Source of the DNA: Agaricus subrufescens
Lineage: Eukaryota; Basidiomycota; Agaricomycetes; Agaricales; Agaricaceae
Assembly (NCBI GenBank): GCA_029945375.1
Contig: CM057062.1
Span: 2,805,564-2,869,563, forward strand
Direction of reading: 5' to 3'
DNA length: 64,000 nucleotides
Part shown: one piece after another, positions 46,166 to 56,445 of the stretch
Position numbering within the stretch: position 1 is the stretch's first letter
How the letters are laid out: every line of letters begins with the position of its first letter
Translations under genes and position numbers: made by a program
Notes under the pieces: model-generated
The model's input: the letters and a program-made list of their open reading frames with translations, nothing else
Told to the model about the DNA's origin: nothing
Databases searched by the model: none

Positions 46166-48955
46166 ATGCCAGGCCGAGCCTACCTTATCAATGGCAACAT
46201 ATATTATTTGCCCAACTGCACCCGAGATGTGCAGCTCCCTGGTCAGCTCAACATCGACGACATCACCTCATTTAACAACGTGGGCATGGAAGCTTTTGAA
46301 GTGCCATATTGGTGGTCTGAGAGGGTTCCGTGGCTGGGCTTCCAGTCAAGGTGGCCAGTATGCTGGAACAGCGCTCTCATGGAGGATATTGGATATATGC
46401 CTTGGCAGCTTCTTCAAAAGGATGATGGCACGCTGTATAAGCTGCCGTATCTTTCACAAAATAGATGGGTGGCCCTGGAGAATCTGATTTGAGAGGTGCT
46501 GGGAATCTTCTTGTGTCATTTCAACATACAATACGTGGAACCTTATTCTACACAAAAGTGGGGTTATACCAATGGTCACCCCACTCAAGCTGAGACATGG
46601 AAATATGCACATCAAGGCCAAGACTGGTTTGCAATGTGGATCGCCCTATTATATTGGATGTTAAAGATAATCCTGGAGGATCCAAAGTATCTGGAGGGTA
46701 TCTCCCCTACGGAGTGGTACAAGCTGTTGGTAATGTGGGACAAGAGCCATATAAGCATGTGGGAGTCTCTGTGTTGTGCTCCCCTGCTCCAACATTTCTG
46801 GGATGCCAATCACGTGGGGGTTTTTCTACACAATCCCTATGATCAGCCAACCCAACCCTCAGCTTGGTGGTTCAATCACCTCGGAATCCCAGTATGGTAC
46901 CATTGGGGACCTCAAGAAATTGCACAAAGTAAATGAGATGGTTTTTACCTAATGGTACCCCCATCTGAAATTCTCCAAGCTGCAACCACTGTCGTATCAC
47001 CCTCTGTGCCTTCCTATTCTGCCAACACAGAGGATGCGTGGGAAGATACCCAAGTCTACGGTGCGTAGTGTACAATCCATTGGTACTGAATAATGACTCA
47101 TGCTCGTTCACAGAGCCTCATTTTGAACCAGCAAGCCCACAACCAATAAATGTCACTGAGGACAACCAACAACCCCCTTCCTTGCCCTCGCAAATCAGCA
47201 AACTCATTTGGAAGAAAGGGCAGCTGTGTCAAGTTGAAAGGTCGGGCCGAGATGTTTGGGAAGCATTTGAGAGGAAGCACGAAGAAAGACACCAACGAAT
47301 GTTACTTCATGAAATGCCAGTTGCTTGACAAACTAGACTAAACTGTGCAAATAAACTGCCAACCATGAGCGCAGCTGTGTATGTGTGGGAGTGGAGCCTA
47401 GACACTCCACCAAAATTTACTCGTACTCTGGTTCCAAAGCGAGATCGTGGCAAGACCCTAGAGGAAGCACGCCCTGGGGAAGCACGCTACAATTTGTTTT
47501 GTAATGAGTGGACCCTTTGTAGCAAGTGGGTCGATGAATCGTACAAGGAATCAGATGAAGAAATAGATGAAGTTCCAGCACAGGAGTTGTACCAGGATGA
47601 GGGAGGTATAAGCTCACTCGCTGGTGCCTCTCCGGCCCATGCTATCAATATTGCATCCTCTACCCTTACAATGTCGGCAGCGACAGCACTCCCAATGACT
47701 CCCGCATCCGCCACCTCCTCTGTCAATCCCTCTGCAGATCATACTTTGTCAGGAGCCACTTCAACACCCCTCCCCGAATGGGAGCAGACTCAGCTGGAGG
47801 TGGTTGACATTTTGAAGAAGCAATATGGTTTTCTGCCCCCCCGACTAGCCACAAGATTTGGACATGCAGCACGACTGGCTGACATCAAGCTCCTGCTCGT
47901 AATCACTGGCACTTGTCCCATCAAACTCAACAGTACGTTCTGGACAATGCCAATGGGTCACGCCTGCATCGACTTCGGGCTGCGTCTAGCTAACAAGGAA
48001 GGTGGTGAACCATTGGCAGCTGTGTGGGACCTGTCCTCAAGATGTACACACCCTCTCAAGTTCTCCCCTCGGTTACGCTATATCAAATGAGTGTGGGCCG
48101 GCACCCAACTCCTATATATGTTTGATTTTGGTGACTTGGCTGCTGCCTCTTGGAACATTGCTGTCTATAGTGCCTCTGCTGCCGCCATGGTCTGTTGTCT
48201 ACATCCCGAGCTCAATGATGAAGATATTGTGGTCGAACTAGCACAATCTGGTGTCCCATTCCGAACTTTGCAGAAACGAGCCGGCCTCAAGCTTGCACGT
48301 CCTGAGCTACCATGCGCTCTAACGCCAATGATCTTTTCAGATCATGTATTCACCCCATCTGATTATGAATATTGGAGGCAAAGGTGTCAGTCTGTGTTGA
48401 TGTCTCAGCACGGCCATGCAGCTATCTTGCGTGGCGGCTATGTTCAGCGCTTGGCCTTGGAGGGCGGGATTAGTATCAGTGAAGCATTGCAAGGGCCGTT
48501 GGGTCTATATTATGATGATACTCTCAACTTTCATGTGTGGGATAAAGATGGTGTGGAATATGTAGATGATGACTTGACGACAAATGAGCTGGATCTCTTG
48601 TGTGGGATATATCAAAGTTTTACAGGTATGTTCCACAACAAAATATCATTTTTTTTAGTGCTCAATGGTTGTATTAGGTGTGGGCACCAGCATCAGGAAG
48701 CAGTCTTGGCACCCTCTCGTCTCCACGTTCAAAGGCAATGGCAATGACCAAGGTCGTTGGCCCCCTCACTTGGAAGAGCTTTATGTGAACCGCCACCATT
48801 CCATCCTTGATGAGAAGGTCACGATTAATCAGCAGTTCCTTCGCACGGCTACCCAATGGCGCGACAAGACTCAAGGTTTCGGAGATGCCAGGAGAGCCAA
48901 TGCCTCTGTAGAAAAATGGTCGACTCAATTTCTTGACACTTTTTGTAGTACATAA
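46166..48955 (+). pseudogene. WWSE gene, copy C
   Basis: The start at 46,166 gives MPGRAYLINGNIYYLPN, then YWWSERVPWLGF. Exon 1 runs to about 47,059 (donor gtgcgt), exon 2 from 47,113 (after ttcacag) to 48,625 (donor gtatgt), and exon 3 from 48,678 to the stop at 48,953-48,955. In-frame TGA codons lie at 46,490 (CGA in copy A, CAA in copy B), near 46,934, at 47,326 (CGA in copy B) and at 48,088 (CGA in copy A, CAA in copy B). Otherwise the frame is continuous, and the intact product would be about 870 residues. The N-terminal third is Trp/Tyr-rich, the middle is a Ser/Thr/Pro/Ala linker, and the C-terminal third holds PMGHACIDFGLRLANKEGG and DLLCGIYQSFTG. No known domain was recognised. Confidence 0.78.
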
Positions 48956-49432
48956 ATGCTTTAATATGTAGGTTATGGATTATCAATGACACTTGGTACA
49001 GTATTTCAAGTTAGATTTCGTTTTCTCTATATCGTGGATCCTACCTGTACAGTTATTTGTTGCATTAGATCTTGTATCTTATCATTGTAGCCTTCGGTAG
49101 ACAGTTTTTAGAGCCTGCAGTTTTTGCGGGAACGTCATGCGATGCTACATTTGGTAAGTTTGCATTTTTATATATAACCAACCACCACTGAAAAAATGAT
49201 CTCTATAGATTATATTTTCATTATAATGGCATGATAGAGCGATATATTCTTGACACGTATTTCAACTGCTATTGGTATGTAGAATGCAATATAGGATGGT
49301 CCTTCATAGAGGCAGCCTGGTCAAGGCTAGAGCTTCAATTACGCAGCTGACTCTCTTCCTTATGCCAAATCCTTTAACAATAGCAGGTAATGTGTTAAAA
49401 TATATCATTCCATTCTATCCTAATGACACTAC

Positions 49433-50183
49433 TCAGATTGCGCCCACTGTAACATCCAACTTCTCCTCGTACTCAGACGAGTCCATCTGTATCTCGAGGC
49501 CGCCCTCATCATTGCCTGGAATACATATGCGAATGGTCTTGCGCTTCTAAGGTAAGAGAAATTAGTTTGCTTCTACTTCGAAAAATGGTTACTTGCCTTC
49601 TGCTGTTGCTCATCTAGTTTTTGTTCAATCAATAACTCAAAATTTCTCTGGCGTTTCCGACAACCTCCGTCCTGCATCCCTTCAGTGCCAACAGTGCCTC
49701 CAGTGGCTGTCAAATCAACGGTGGTACCCCGACGAGCACTAACGGATTCGGCAACGAGATTGACCGTGATTTTCTGCTGACCATCACCCCTACCTTCAGT
49801 AACGGAATCAACCACTTCGTGTTGTGCGTCTGCCCCTTTGGTTTGTTGCCTAGTCGACCTTTTTGCCCTTTCTCTAATCACTGAGCGATATTCAGTATCA
49901 AGTAACGGATTCTTGTGAGTGACTTACCAGTCTCCCAGCTGGGTTCGCTAACAGATGGCTCTGGTGCTTTGTCCGAGCGATAACGATCTGCATACGCATC
50001 ACGATACTTCTTTATCCCGAGCTGATTTTTACGGTCTTTCGGTGTGCAAGGAGTCTCTGGGACTACCTCAACCACCGAATCTGACTCTGCCTCGGAGGGT
50101 TGTCGCAAAATAGGCATCAGGGAGAATTTTGAAGTCTCAAAACCACCCCGGAAGTGACTTATATCCAAAGTGATGTTTTCCAT
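49433..50183 (-). CDS. CACTA gene D, copy C: small unknown protein
   Basis: Exon 1 (50,183-49,928) gives MENITLDISHFRGGFETSKF, then a charged region (GIKKYRDAYADRYRSDKAP). A 47-bp intron leads to exon 2 (49,880 to about 49,593), with a basic stretch (VIRERAKRSTRQQTKG) and a predicted helix ending LIEQKLDEQQQK. The next donor is gcaagt, a GC donor, where copies A and B have GT. The last exon (about 49,549-49,433) reads KRKTIRICIPGNDEGGLEIQMDSSEYEEKLDVTVGAI. No in-frame stop is seen, so this may be the only coding-competent copy. It is convergent with the WWSE gene and divergent from gene C. Function unknown; basic regions suggest nucleic-acid binding. Confidence 0.62.
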
Positions 50184-50690
50184 TTATAGATAAATAGATT
50201 TATCAGACCACTAAAGCACATTTGTTATGCGCATAGCCGGACATCGGAATCAATTATGCCCGGTTTTATGTAGGAGGAAGACGTAAGTCTTTTTCTTTCC
50301 CATTTTTGCCACCATTCCGCCTCTAACAACGATCCCTTCTTGCCGTCGCCGCCTCCTGCCAAGCAACAAAGGCGGGATCTACAACTTGCGCACCCGGATG
50401 TCGGCGTAAAACAATACCCGAATATTACCTGCACGAAAACGTAAAGTGTGAAAGACGTAAAGTGGAGTATTTTTCTCTGAATTTTCTTGTTATTGACCTC
50501 AGCGAAACAGTCTAATTACTTACACTGCTCGGCGTGCCTGTGTCAGCTCATCTCCGTCCGGCTATTGTATTAGGCGGTGACGAACCGAGATACGAACTGT
50601 CCGTAGGTCGCGACGCATATAAATAAACTCCAAGTCCGATTTCCATTTCACGCCTCTCTCGTTCTTCAGCACGACCACATACTCTCAACT

Positions 50691-51979
50691 ATGCCTGCCA
50701 GAAAACCCTCGACCAAGGCCTCTTCTTTGTTGAAGAAGAATCAACAAGTTCCAGCGGGTCAACGAGCCAGCACTACCACCCCCCATGGGGATGCCAGCAA
50801 CAGTGCTTCACGACACATTGAGCACTTAGAAAAGCAAGTTGTGCATGGCAACAGTAAGTTGTCTTTTTTCGCTGTATTCAAAACTCATCATGTTTCCAGC
50901 GGAACTCGATAAACTCAAGAAAGCTGTTGCTTCGGGTCCCAAGACCAAAGGCTCTCAAAGTCTCATTCTGCCTCCTGAGCAGATCAACCACTTACAAACT
51001 GACATGGGACTGGAGGACAATAGGTCGGTCTACAATCAATGCTGTGTAAGTCCAGCCGATTTTTTACTTTCATTGTCTACTTATATATTGATTAATTGTA
51101 GCGCATGGTTAGCGACACAATGAAACATGCTGGGATCAAGTTCAATATACTCTATAAGAATATCAACCCCACGCAACTTGCCATGGCAGCAAAACTTGTA
51201 CGTATTTCCCTGAATTCACTATAATCAGCCATATTCATTCATTCATATATAAGGCAAAACACAATTATGAGCCTCTTCGAAAATATGACACTGAATGGGC
51301 TAGCTACGAGATCATGAAGGGAATACTAGCATATTATCGTAATAATCAACACAGACGAAACCAGACTGACCCTACTCCTGAAACAACAACTCCGAACTCC
51401 GAGACTGAAGATAACGATGAGCTTGAGGACAAGAATTCTGGGGATGATAGTTCCACAGATGGGGGTAATAGTGAAATGGAGGATGTGGTGGCCAGTGATA
51501 AGGAGATTGAGGGTAATAATCTTACAGGGGACAAACTCGATGGTGATGATGATGATATTGATGGTGAGGATATTAATAGTGACTTCAAAGGCAATGACCC
51601 TGACTATTTTAAAGTTCAGGGCACCAAATTGAAAGGGGCCAGTGGCGATGAAGATGAATTGATGGATGACATTGAGCAAGAAGAATCGGAGCCAAAGCAA
51701 CAGAAGAACAAAACCACCAAGAAAGGCAAAATGACAGCACAGGCTCAGAAACCAGTTGCAAAGAAGGTGGTACAAAAGGGGAGGAATAGGGGCAATGCCG
51801 AAGTGTGTGCTGAAGAGAGAGGTGATGAATCAGTGCAGCAAACGCTGAGAGTGGGCTCAAAACGATTGCGTAGCAATATGGATAATACTCCTCAGGATAC
51901 TGTGCCAACAAAGCAAACACGACGGGGCAATAGTAACCGTACTAATTTCCCATCGAAGGTGAAGGGAAAGAGGTTGTAG
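50691..51979 (+). CDS. CACTA gene C, copy C: acidic protein of unknown function
   Basis: Four exons (50,691-50,853, 50,900-51,045, 51,102-51,197 and 51,254-51,979) with GT-AG introns of 46-56 bp give 376 residues without a stop. The N-terminus is Lys/Ser/Gln-rich (MPARKPSTKASSLLKKNQQ). A conserved middle reads KKAVASGPKTKGSQSLI, DTMKHAGIKFNILYK and AKHNYEPLRKYDTEWA. Residues from about 150 are dominated by Asp, Glu, Asn and Gly, ending in a basic tail (PSKVKGKRL). Homology to copy A covers the whole length with the same exon borders. The product is probably nuclear and disordered. Such acidic, basic-tailed proteins can act with chromatin, but that is inference. Confidence 0.75.
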
Positions 51980-52367
51980 TTAATTACACTATGATTAGCA
52001 TATTACATTACTCATACCCGCTCAGTATTTCAGTATCCCTCATTGCGTTATTTACTCTTTTTCTTCCACTACCATTAACATATAGTACTCATACTAGCAC
52101 TGTATTTGAGTACCCCTCACTATGTAATTGACTGAGTTTTTACAAGTTTTTTGACGACGAAAATCCGTGTGATGTTGCTTTTGAACTGAGTATATGACTA
52201 TGATGCAGACAGGTATTATACTGTCAATAAAGTAGTATATGTCTACTGTTTTTGTATGTCAAATACTACTTGATGAGGTGTATTCTAACTGACATTTAGA
52301 TGGTTGTTAACTCTCTTCACAGGTGTTTTTAGCCATAGTATTTTACCTACCCCCCGGTCTCACAGTG

Positions 52368-52805
52368 TTATCATTTATTATTCTAATTGACAGATAATTA
52401 ACAATGCCCCAAAATGCACTAGTTTAAAATTAGACTAATTTAGCTAACTTGGCTACATTATGCTAAGTTGGCCTAATTTAACATAATATCAACTAAATTC
52501 AGCTAAAATGTGAATGTCCCATTTTCCTGATGCTCTCCCTACTCTCACACCAACAATATTAGTTGAATAGCATTGTCGCCGGTGGTATATCCCTCCATAT
52601 TATATTTTAACCACTACACTCATTCCGATCCCCATACACTCTCGATAATATTTATCATCAAGTGTCGCTATTCCCTGAATTAATATGTATTATTTCTACT
52701 TAAAAATATACTAAACGAATGCGAGTACCAAAACAAAAAAACACACAAGCCCAAGTAACGAACACAGAAAAGAACCAAAAGTAATAAACACGTATGTTTA
52801 GACCA
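52368..52805. other. AT-rich boundary between transposon nest and gene space
   Basis: No gene is seen. The first 150 bp hold interleaved taattta and tagctaa motifs (about 52,425-52,515). The 3' untranslated region of the minus-strand glycosyltransferase probably occupies the right part. Confidence 0.45.
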
Positions 52806-54611
52806 TCACCAAAACCTCGTACGCCAAGGTTCAACACCCGCGACAAACCTCATCAATACAACGTTTGCCGTCAAACTTGAAAATCCGTTCCCAATAAACA
52901 ACTCTGCCCGCTGCCCAACATACATATCCATAGCCTGCGCAACATACTTGGTCTCCCATCCCAAATCCAGATCTCGACTGGTCGAGATTTCATCCCAGTC
53001 CCACACAAAGTCGTAATCGAAATCTGTCAGTAAGTCGGAGTTGTTGTCGTCGTCGTTGTCGGCGGCGGCAGTGGATAAAGAGCGAAGGGCGTCGATATGC
53101 AGACCTTCTTTGAGCTCTTGCAGGAATTCGGTGTCGCCGTTGGTCATGATGTAGATCTTCCGCAACATCTTTTTGATTTTTGATTTTGTTATTGATGACG
53201 TTTTCGCCTCTTCGGTTTTTAGCCTTTCCGAGCGCCACTCTCGCACCACCTTTACTACTCTCTTTCTTATCATATCAATATCGACAAGACATTTTTCTCT
53301 GTATCGCTTCTTGAGCTCGTCCTTTGGTAAGACGTCTAAAAGGGTGCTGTTTTCGGCAAAGAAACGGTCAGGGAGGGACGGGAGGGTGTTGTAGCCGTGG
53401 TACGTCGAGTTCCATGAGACGAGATTATCACAGTGTTCAATGAAATCGCCGCGACGGAGGTGGATAGCAAGGAGCGGTAGAGGATCAGCTTTTGTAACCG
53501 ACGGCGTGGGTGATAGGGTAAGTCCGCGCCCACTCCAGTAGCTGTAATGCGAGGGAGAGTTGCCGTTTCGAGAAATATACGATAATAGTATTTTCTCGAG
53601 TTGATTTTTCGTATCCGAAGTGGAGGACGTGAAATGATGCATGTTTTTCTGGAAGGCGTAATGAATCAGAGGCGACCAAGCGAAGTCTTCCAGAAGGGGA
53701 GAGTTCAATATGGTCGGCATGATATCGTGGAGCCGTGGAGTACCAAACAACCTATGAGAGAATTTAGGCGATTCAAAAATAAAGTTGACTGAGTAAGCAA
53801 TTACCAGATGTCGAAGAGCTGAGGTGTGTCTTTTTTGATCTCGACACAGCGATCCGGAATGCTTCGCAGTTTGTCGATCCATACGTTCATTGTCTCTAGC
53901 GCGGTGATGTTCAAGGGAAGTGTATCTATAATGGTGGATGAATCGAGGATGTAAGGGTCCGGGCAGACGTGCTCGTAGTAGTGCCGCGAGACGGCTCGAG
54001 GGTGGGTACGCGCAATGGTTGGATCGGCATACGGGTAGCCGAGGAGAGGGCCTGCGAGGAGGGCAGAGAGAGGAATTTGGGAGGGGATGCGTTTGCCGTT
54101 GAAGTCTGCGTATTCTGTGCCCCGCTTCCAAACGTAGCTGTCAAACACAAATCTGACAGGTGGCATTCAGCTTTTTGTACTCGAATTCTGGACGGGGCGC
54201 AAAAGAGGTAAAGACTCACGTCCGCCCTGAAGCATAGGCTAGCTGGCCATTCATGACGATTTGCTGCATGACATTTCCCCATCCGGCACCCCATACCTGA
54301 TTAGCGAAATATACAAACTTGGCACTTGAGCCCTCGGGGGAGGGTAGTGCTTCGTCGTGCTGCGGAAACGAGTCCTGGTAGGAGGTGTACTGTTCGTACA
54401 GTGGGGGTGGAGAATCGAGATCGAAGGGCGATGGCGGAGGAATTTCGCGAGGAATGGGGTGAGAGGGGTAGCCCGGGGGGAGGACGGAGCGCGAGGCGAT
54501 GAGCCACGAGTGGGCGTCGTGCGGGACGAGGAGCGGGAGGGCGAGGAGGAGGGCGAGGGCGGCGAGGGCGAGGCGGGCGTACCTGCGGGAGAGACAGACA
54601 CGGAGCGCCAT
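52806..54611 (-). CDS. Type II membrane protein, GDP-fucose O-fucosyltransferase-like
   Basis: Three exons: 54,611-54,220, 54,152-53,805 and 53,751-52,806, with introns of 67 and 53 bp, giving 561 residues. The start MALRVCLSRRYARLALAALAL leads straight into a Leu/Ala-rich membrane anchor (about residues 10-30), then a Pro-rich stem, as in Golgi type II enzymes. FVYFANQVWGAGWGNVMQQ near residue 105 resembles the sugar-nucleotide N-terminal loop, and AIHLRRGDFIEHC near residue 340 is the HxRRGDF-type motif of the O-fucosyltransferase fold. The C-terminus (GQRAELFIGNGFSSLTANVVLMR) fits the final conserved Ser/Thr motif of that fold. A longer in-frame start exists at 54,917 but would bury the anchor. 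It could be another GT-B enzyme of mushrooms with unknown acceptor. The exon structure is secure. Confidence 0.8.
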
Positions 54612-56445
54612 GGCGGCGAGCAGAAACAGCGACTCCACTCGCTGCCAACAGACTTTGATAATGCATGCCAGAGCTAAGAATAGGCCGGTCACGCCACGGC
54701 TGGAGCATTGAGAAAACTCGCCCCGCCTTCCCACGTCGCCTTGTTCACTTCCATCCTTCGGTCTCCGACAACATATCAATAGGGGACGTTCGGTGCCATA
54801 AGACGGGTTCTCGGGGAAATGCCGAGGGCCCTGCACCTTATAAGTGTCTCGAAGCACTCCCTTCTTTCCTTTCAACCACGTTCTCGGTTCACGAAATCGC
54901 CCTCCGAAGGTTGACAAATGTCGGCTTGTTTATGGTGGGCCTCGAGCACAATGAAACCTCATGCCATGTAGAGTCCAGACGATTGAAACACCATCCGGAT
55001 TAGGATAGGCGAGCAATATTACAGTGATAATCATACCGCAGTGACTCAGGGTAAGCAATCTCTTATTCGCTCCAACCCAGCGTTGATTGAATCTATGTAG
55101 CAACGTTATTGCTCTAGTGTGCATGGAAAGACACTCTCTTCGATGGAACGCTCTTCCATCTCCTACTTGAGACGGGAACCATCTGGTATGTCGCGCCGCA
55201 AGCGAATTCTCGCGTACGCGCAGCCGTCTACGTGACCTAGCCGTGGTGCTACCTCATGCTGGAGGAATCGGCCTTTCTTTTTGTGGTAAATAACCGCACT
55301 ATTCTCCATTTCAATCCGGGGGCTTACTCTTTTTTACAGCGGATTTCATGAGAATATAGTGATTCAGAACTTTACCGGAAAGCGCAGCAGGGAAACCTTA
55401 GGCTCGGGTATCTTCACTAGGTGATAAAGCCCGGCTAGCACGTCACTTAGGCGAACGCACAGGCCTTGTGAAAGGTGCAGGTGGCTACACATCGAGTGAG
55501 TGTGCCCACCTTGCTAATAATCGGACTCTCCTAACGATGATCTGGTTCTCTCTCTTATAGCCACGTCCAAGTGTTGAATGCCGGCTGCAATGTAGGATTA
55601 TGAGGAACATGTATTGTGTAAACCTCTTTCCTCAACAATTCTGTTTAAATATAATCATTTCAGCATTGATTTCGAGTCACGTCGGTTTCACCTCTCAAAT
55701 GACACGATATCCTTAATTGAAGATGAGAATTACACCGCCAGAGTTCCAACCGTTCGTACATTTGACGGTTTATACCCGGTTGAAGTCTTATTGCCATACA
55801 TCTCAATTGGCACACAGGAGGGTCCTACTCCGTAGCAGAAAATAAATTTCGAGGTTAGGGGAACTTATGGCAGAAGATATGTAAGGCGTTCAAAGATATA
55901 GAATTCCACCGAGAAACACCGTTCGGGGACCTCGACTAGCAAGGATGGGGCCAGTCAGGGGCCGATTCGTGCCTATGCAAAAGGCTTCTGATGGATTGAC
56001 TATTGAATGAAGCACCCCACTTGATAAGGTTTGGGCTGAATGCATCAACCTAGATCTGATTTCATTACCCACTGGTTTTAAACCTTGACTAATGTAAAAG
56101 CGCATACGTACGTTTCCTGGGGAAGTAAACGTGATCATACTTAATTTCGACTTCGGGGATCTTTGAACGACAAACCTCGCTTTTACTTATGTTTGCACAA
56201 TGACTTTGCATGTTATCCCTTCGTTCCGCTCATCTCAACTAGGTCTCGACTATGGGCCAGATCAAGGCATGAAAAACATATATTTGTGTGCTGTTAAAGA
56301 ATCAAACAGCATTCATCATTTTTGAGCGCCTAGTTGTCCCGAGAATAGCATATGCCCCAGTGCGTGCGTGTATTCCTCATGTCAAGCTATCTTTTCCCCA
56401 GACCACTGGGATCGACGTGTTACAATTGCGTTCTCCCTTCTTACT
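54612..56445. other. Intergenic region between glycosyltransferase and NACHT gene
   Basis: These 1.8 kb separate divergent genes and contain only short frames (for example 54,665-55,003 and 55,614-55,835 on plus) that match nothing known and lack support. Upstream control regions of both genes should lie here. Confidence 0.5.
54805..54857 (+). promoter_or_regulatory. Block shared with 63,484-63,534
   Basis: The sequence gggttctcggggaaatgccg is followed about 25 bp later by ctcgaagcac. The same two blocks with nearly the same spacing occur at 63,484-63,534. Each lies 150-250 bp upstream of a predicted gene start, in opposite orientation relative to transcription. It may be a regulatory module or the remnant of a dispersed repeat. 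Confidence 0.4.

Larger units (their letters stand above)
29472..52367 (-). mobile_element. Composite CACTA-B/C transposon, 22.9 kb, two fused copies
   Basis: The left end CACTGTGAGACC (29,472-29,483) and right end GGTCTCACAGTG (52,356-52,367) are perfect inverted repeats. Inside are two copies of the CACTA-A gene plan in the same orientation. Copy B (29,472 to about 42,958) has tnp2, the WWSE gene and gene D but no gene C or right end. Copy C (about 42,960-52,367) has a 3'-truncated tnp2, the WWSE gene, gene D and gene C but no left end. The 3-bp flanks differ (cat at the left, tta at the right), so no target duplication survives. This fits a unit formed by recombination between two insertions, or by faulty replication of one. 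Confidence 0.88.

Noticed and set aside
51326..51920. Minus-strand frames resembling membrane proteins
   Set aside because: They are the complement of the acidic tract of gene C, copy C; not a real membrane protein.
54251..54711. Arg/Pro/Ser-rich frames on both strands opposite glycosyltransferase exon 1
   Set aside because: They result from high GC content in the stem-coding exon; only the frame with the membrane anchor and intron-compatible end makes sense.
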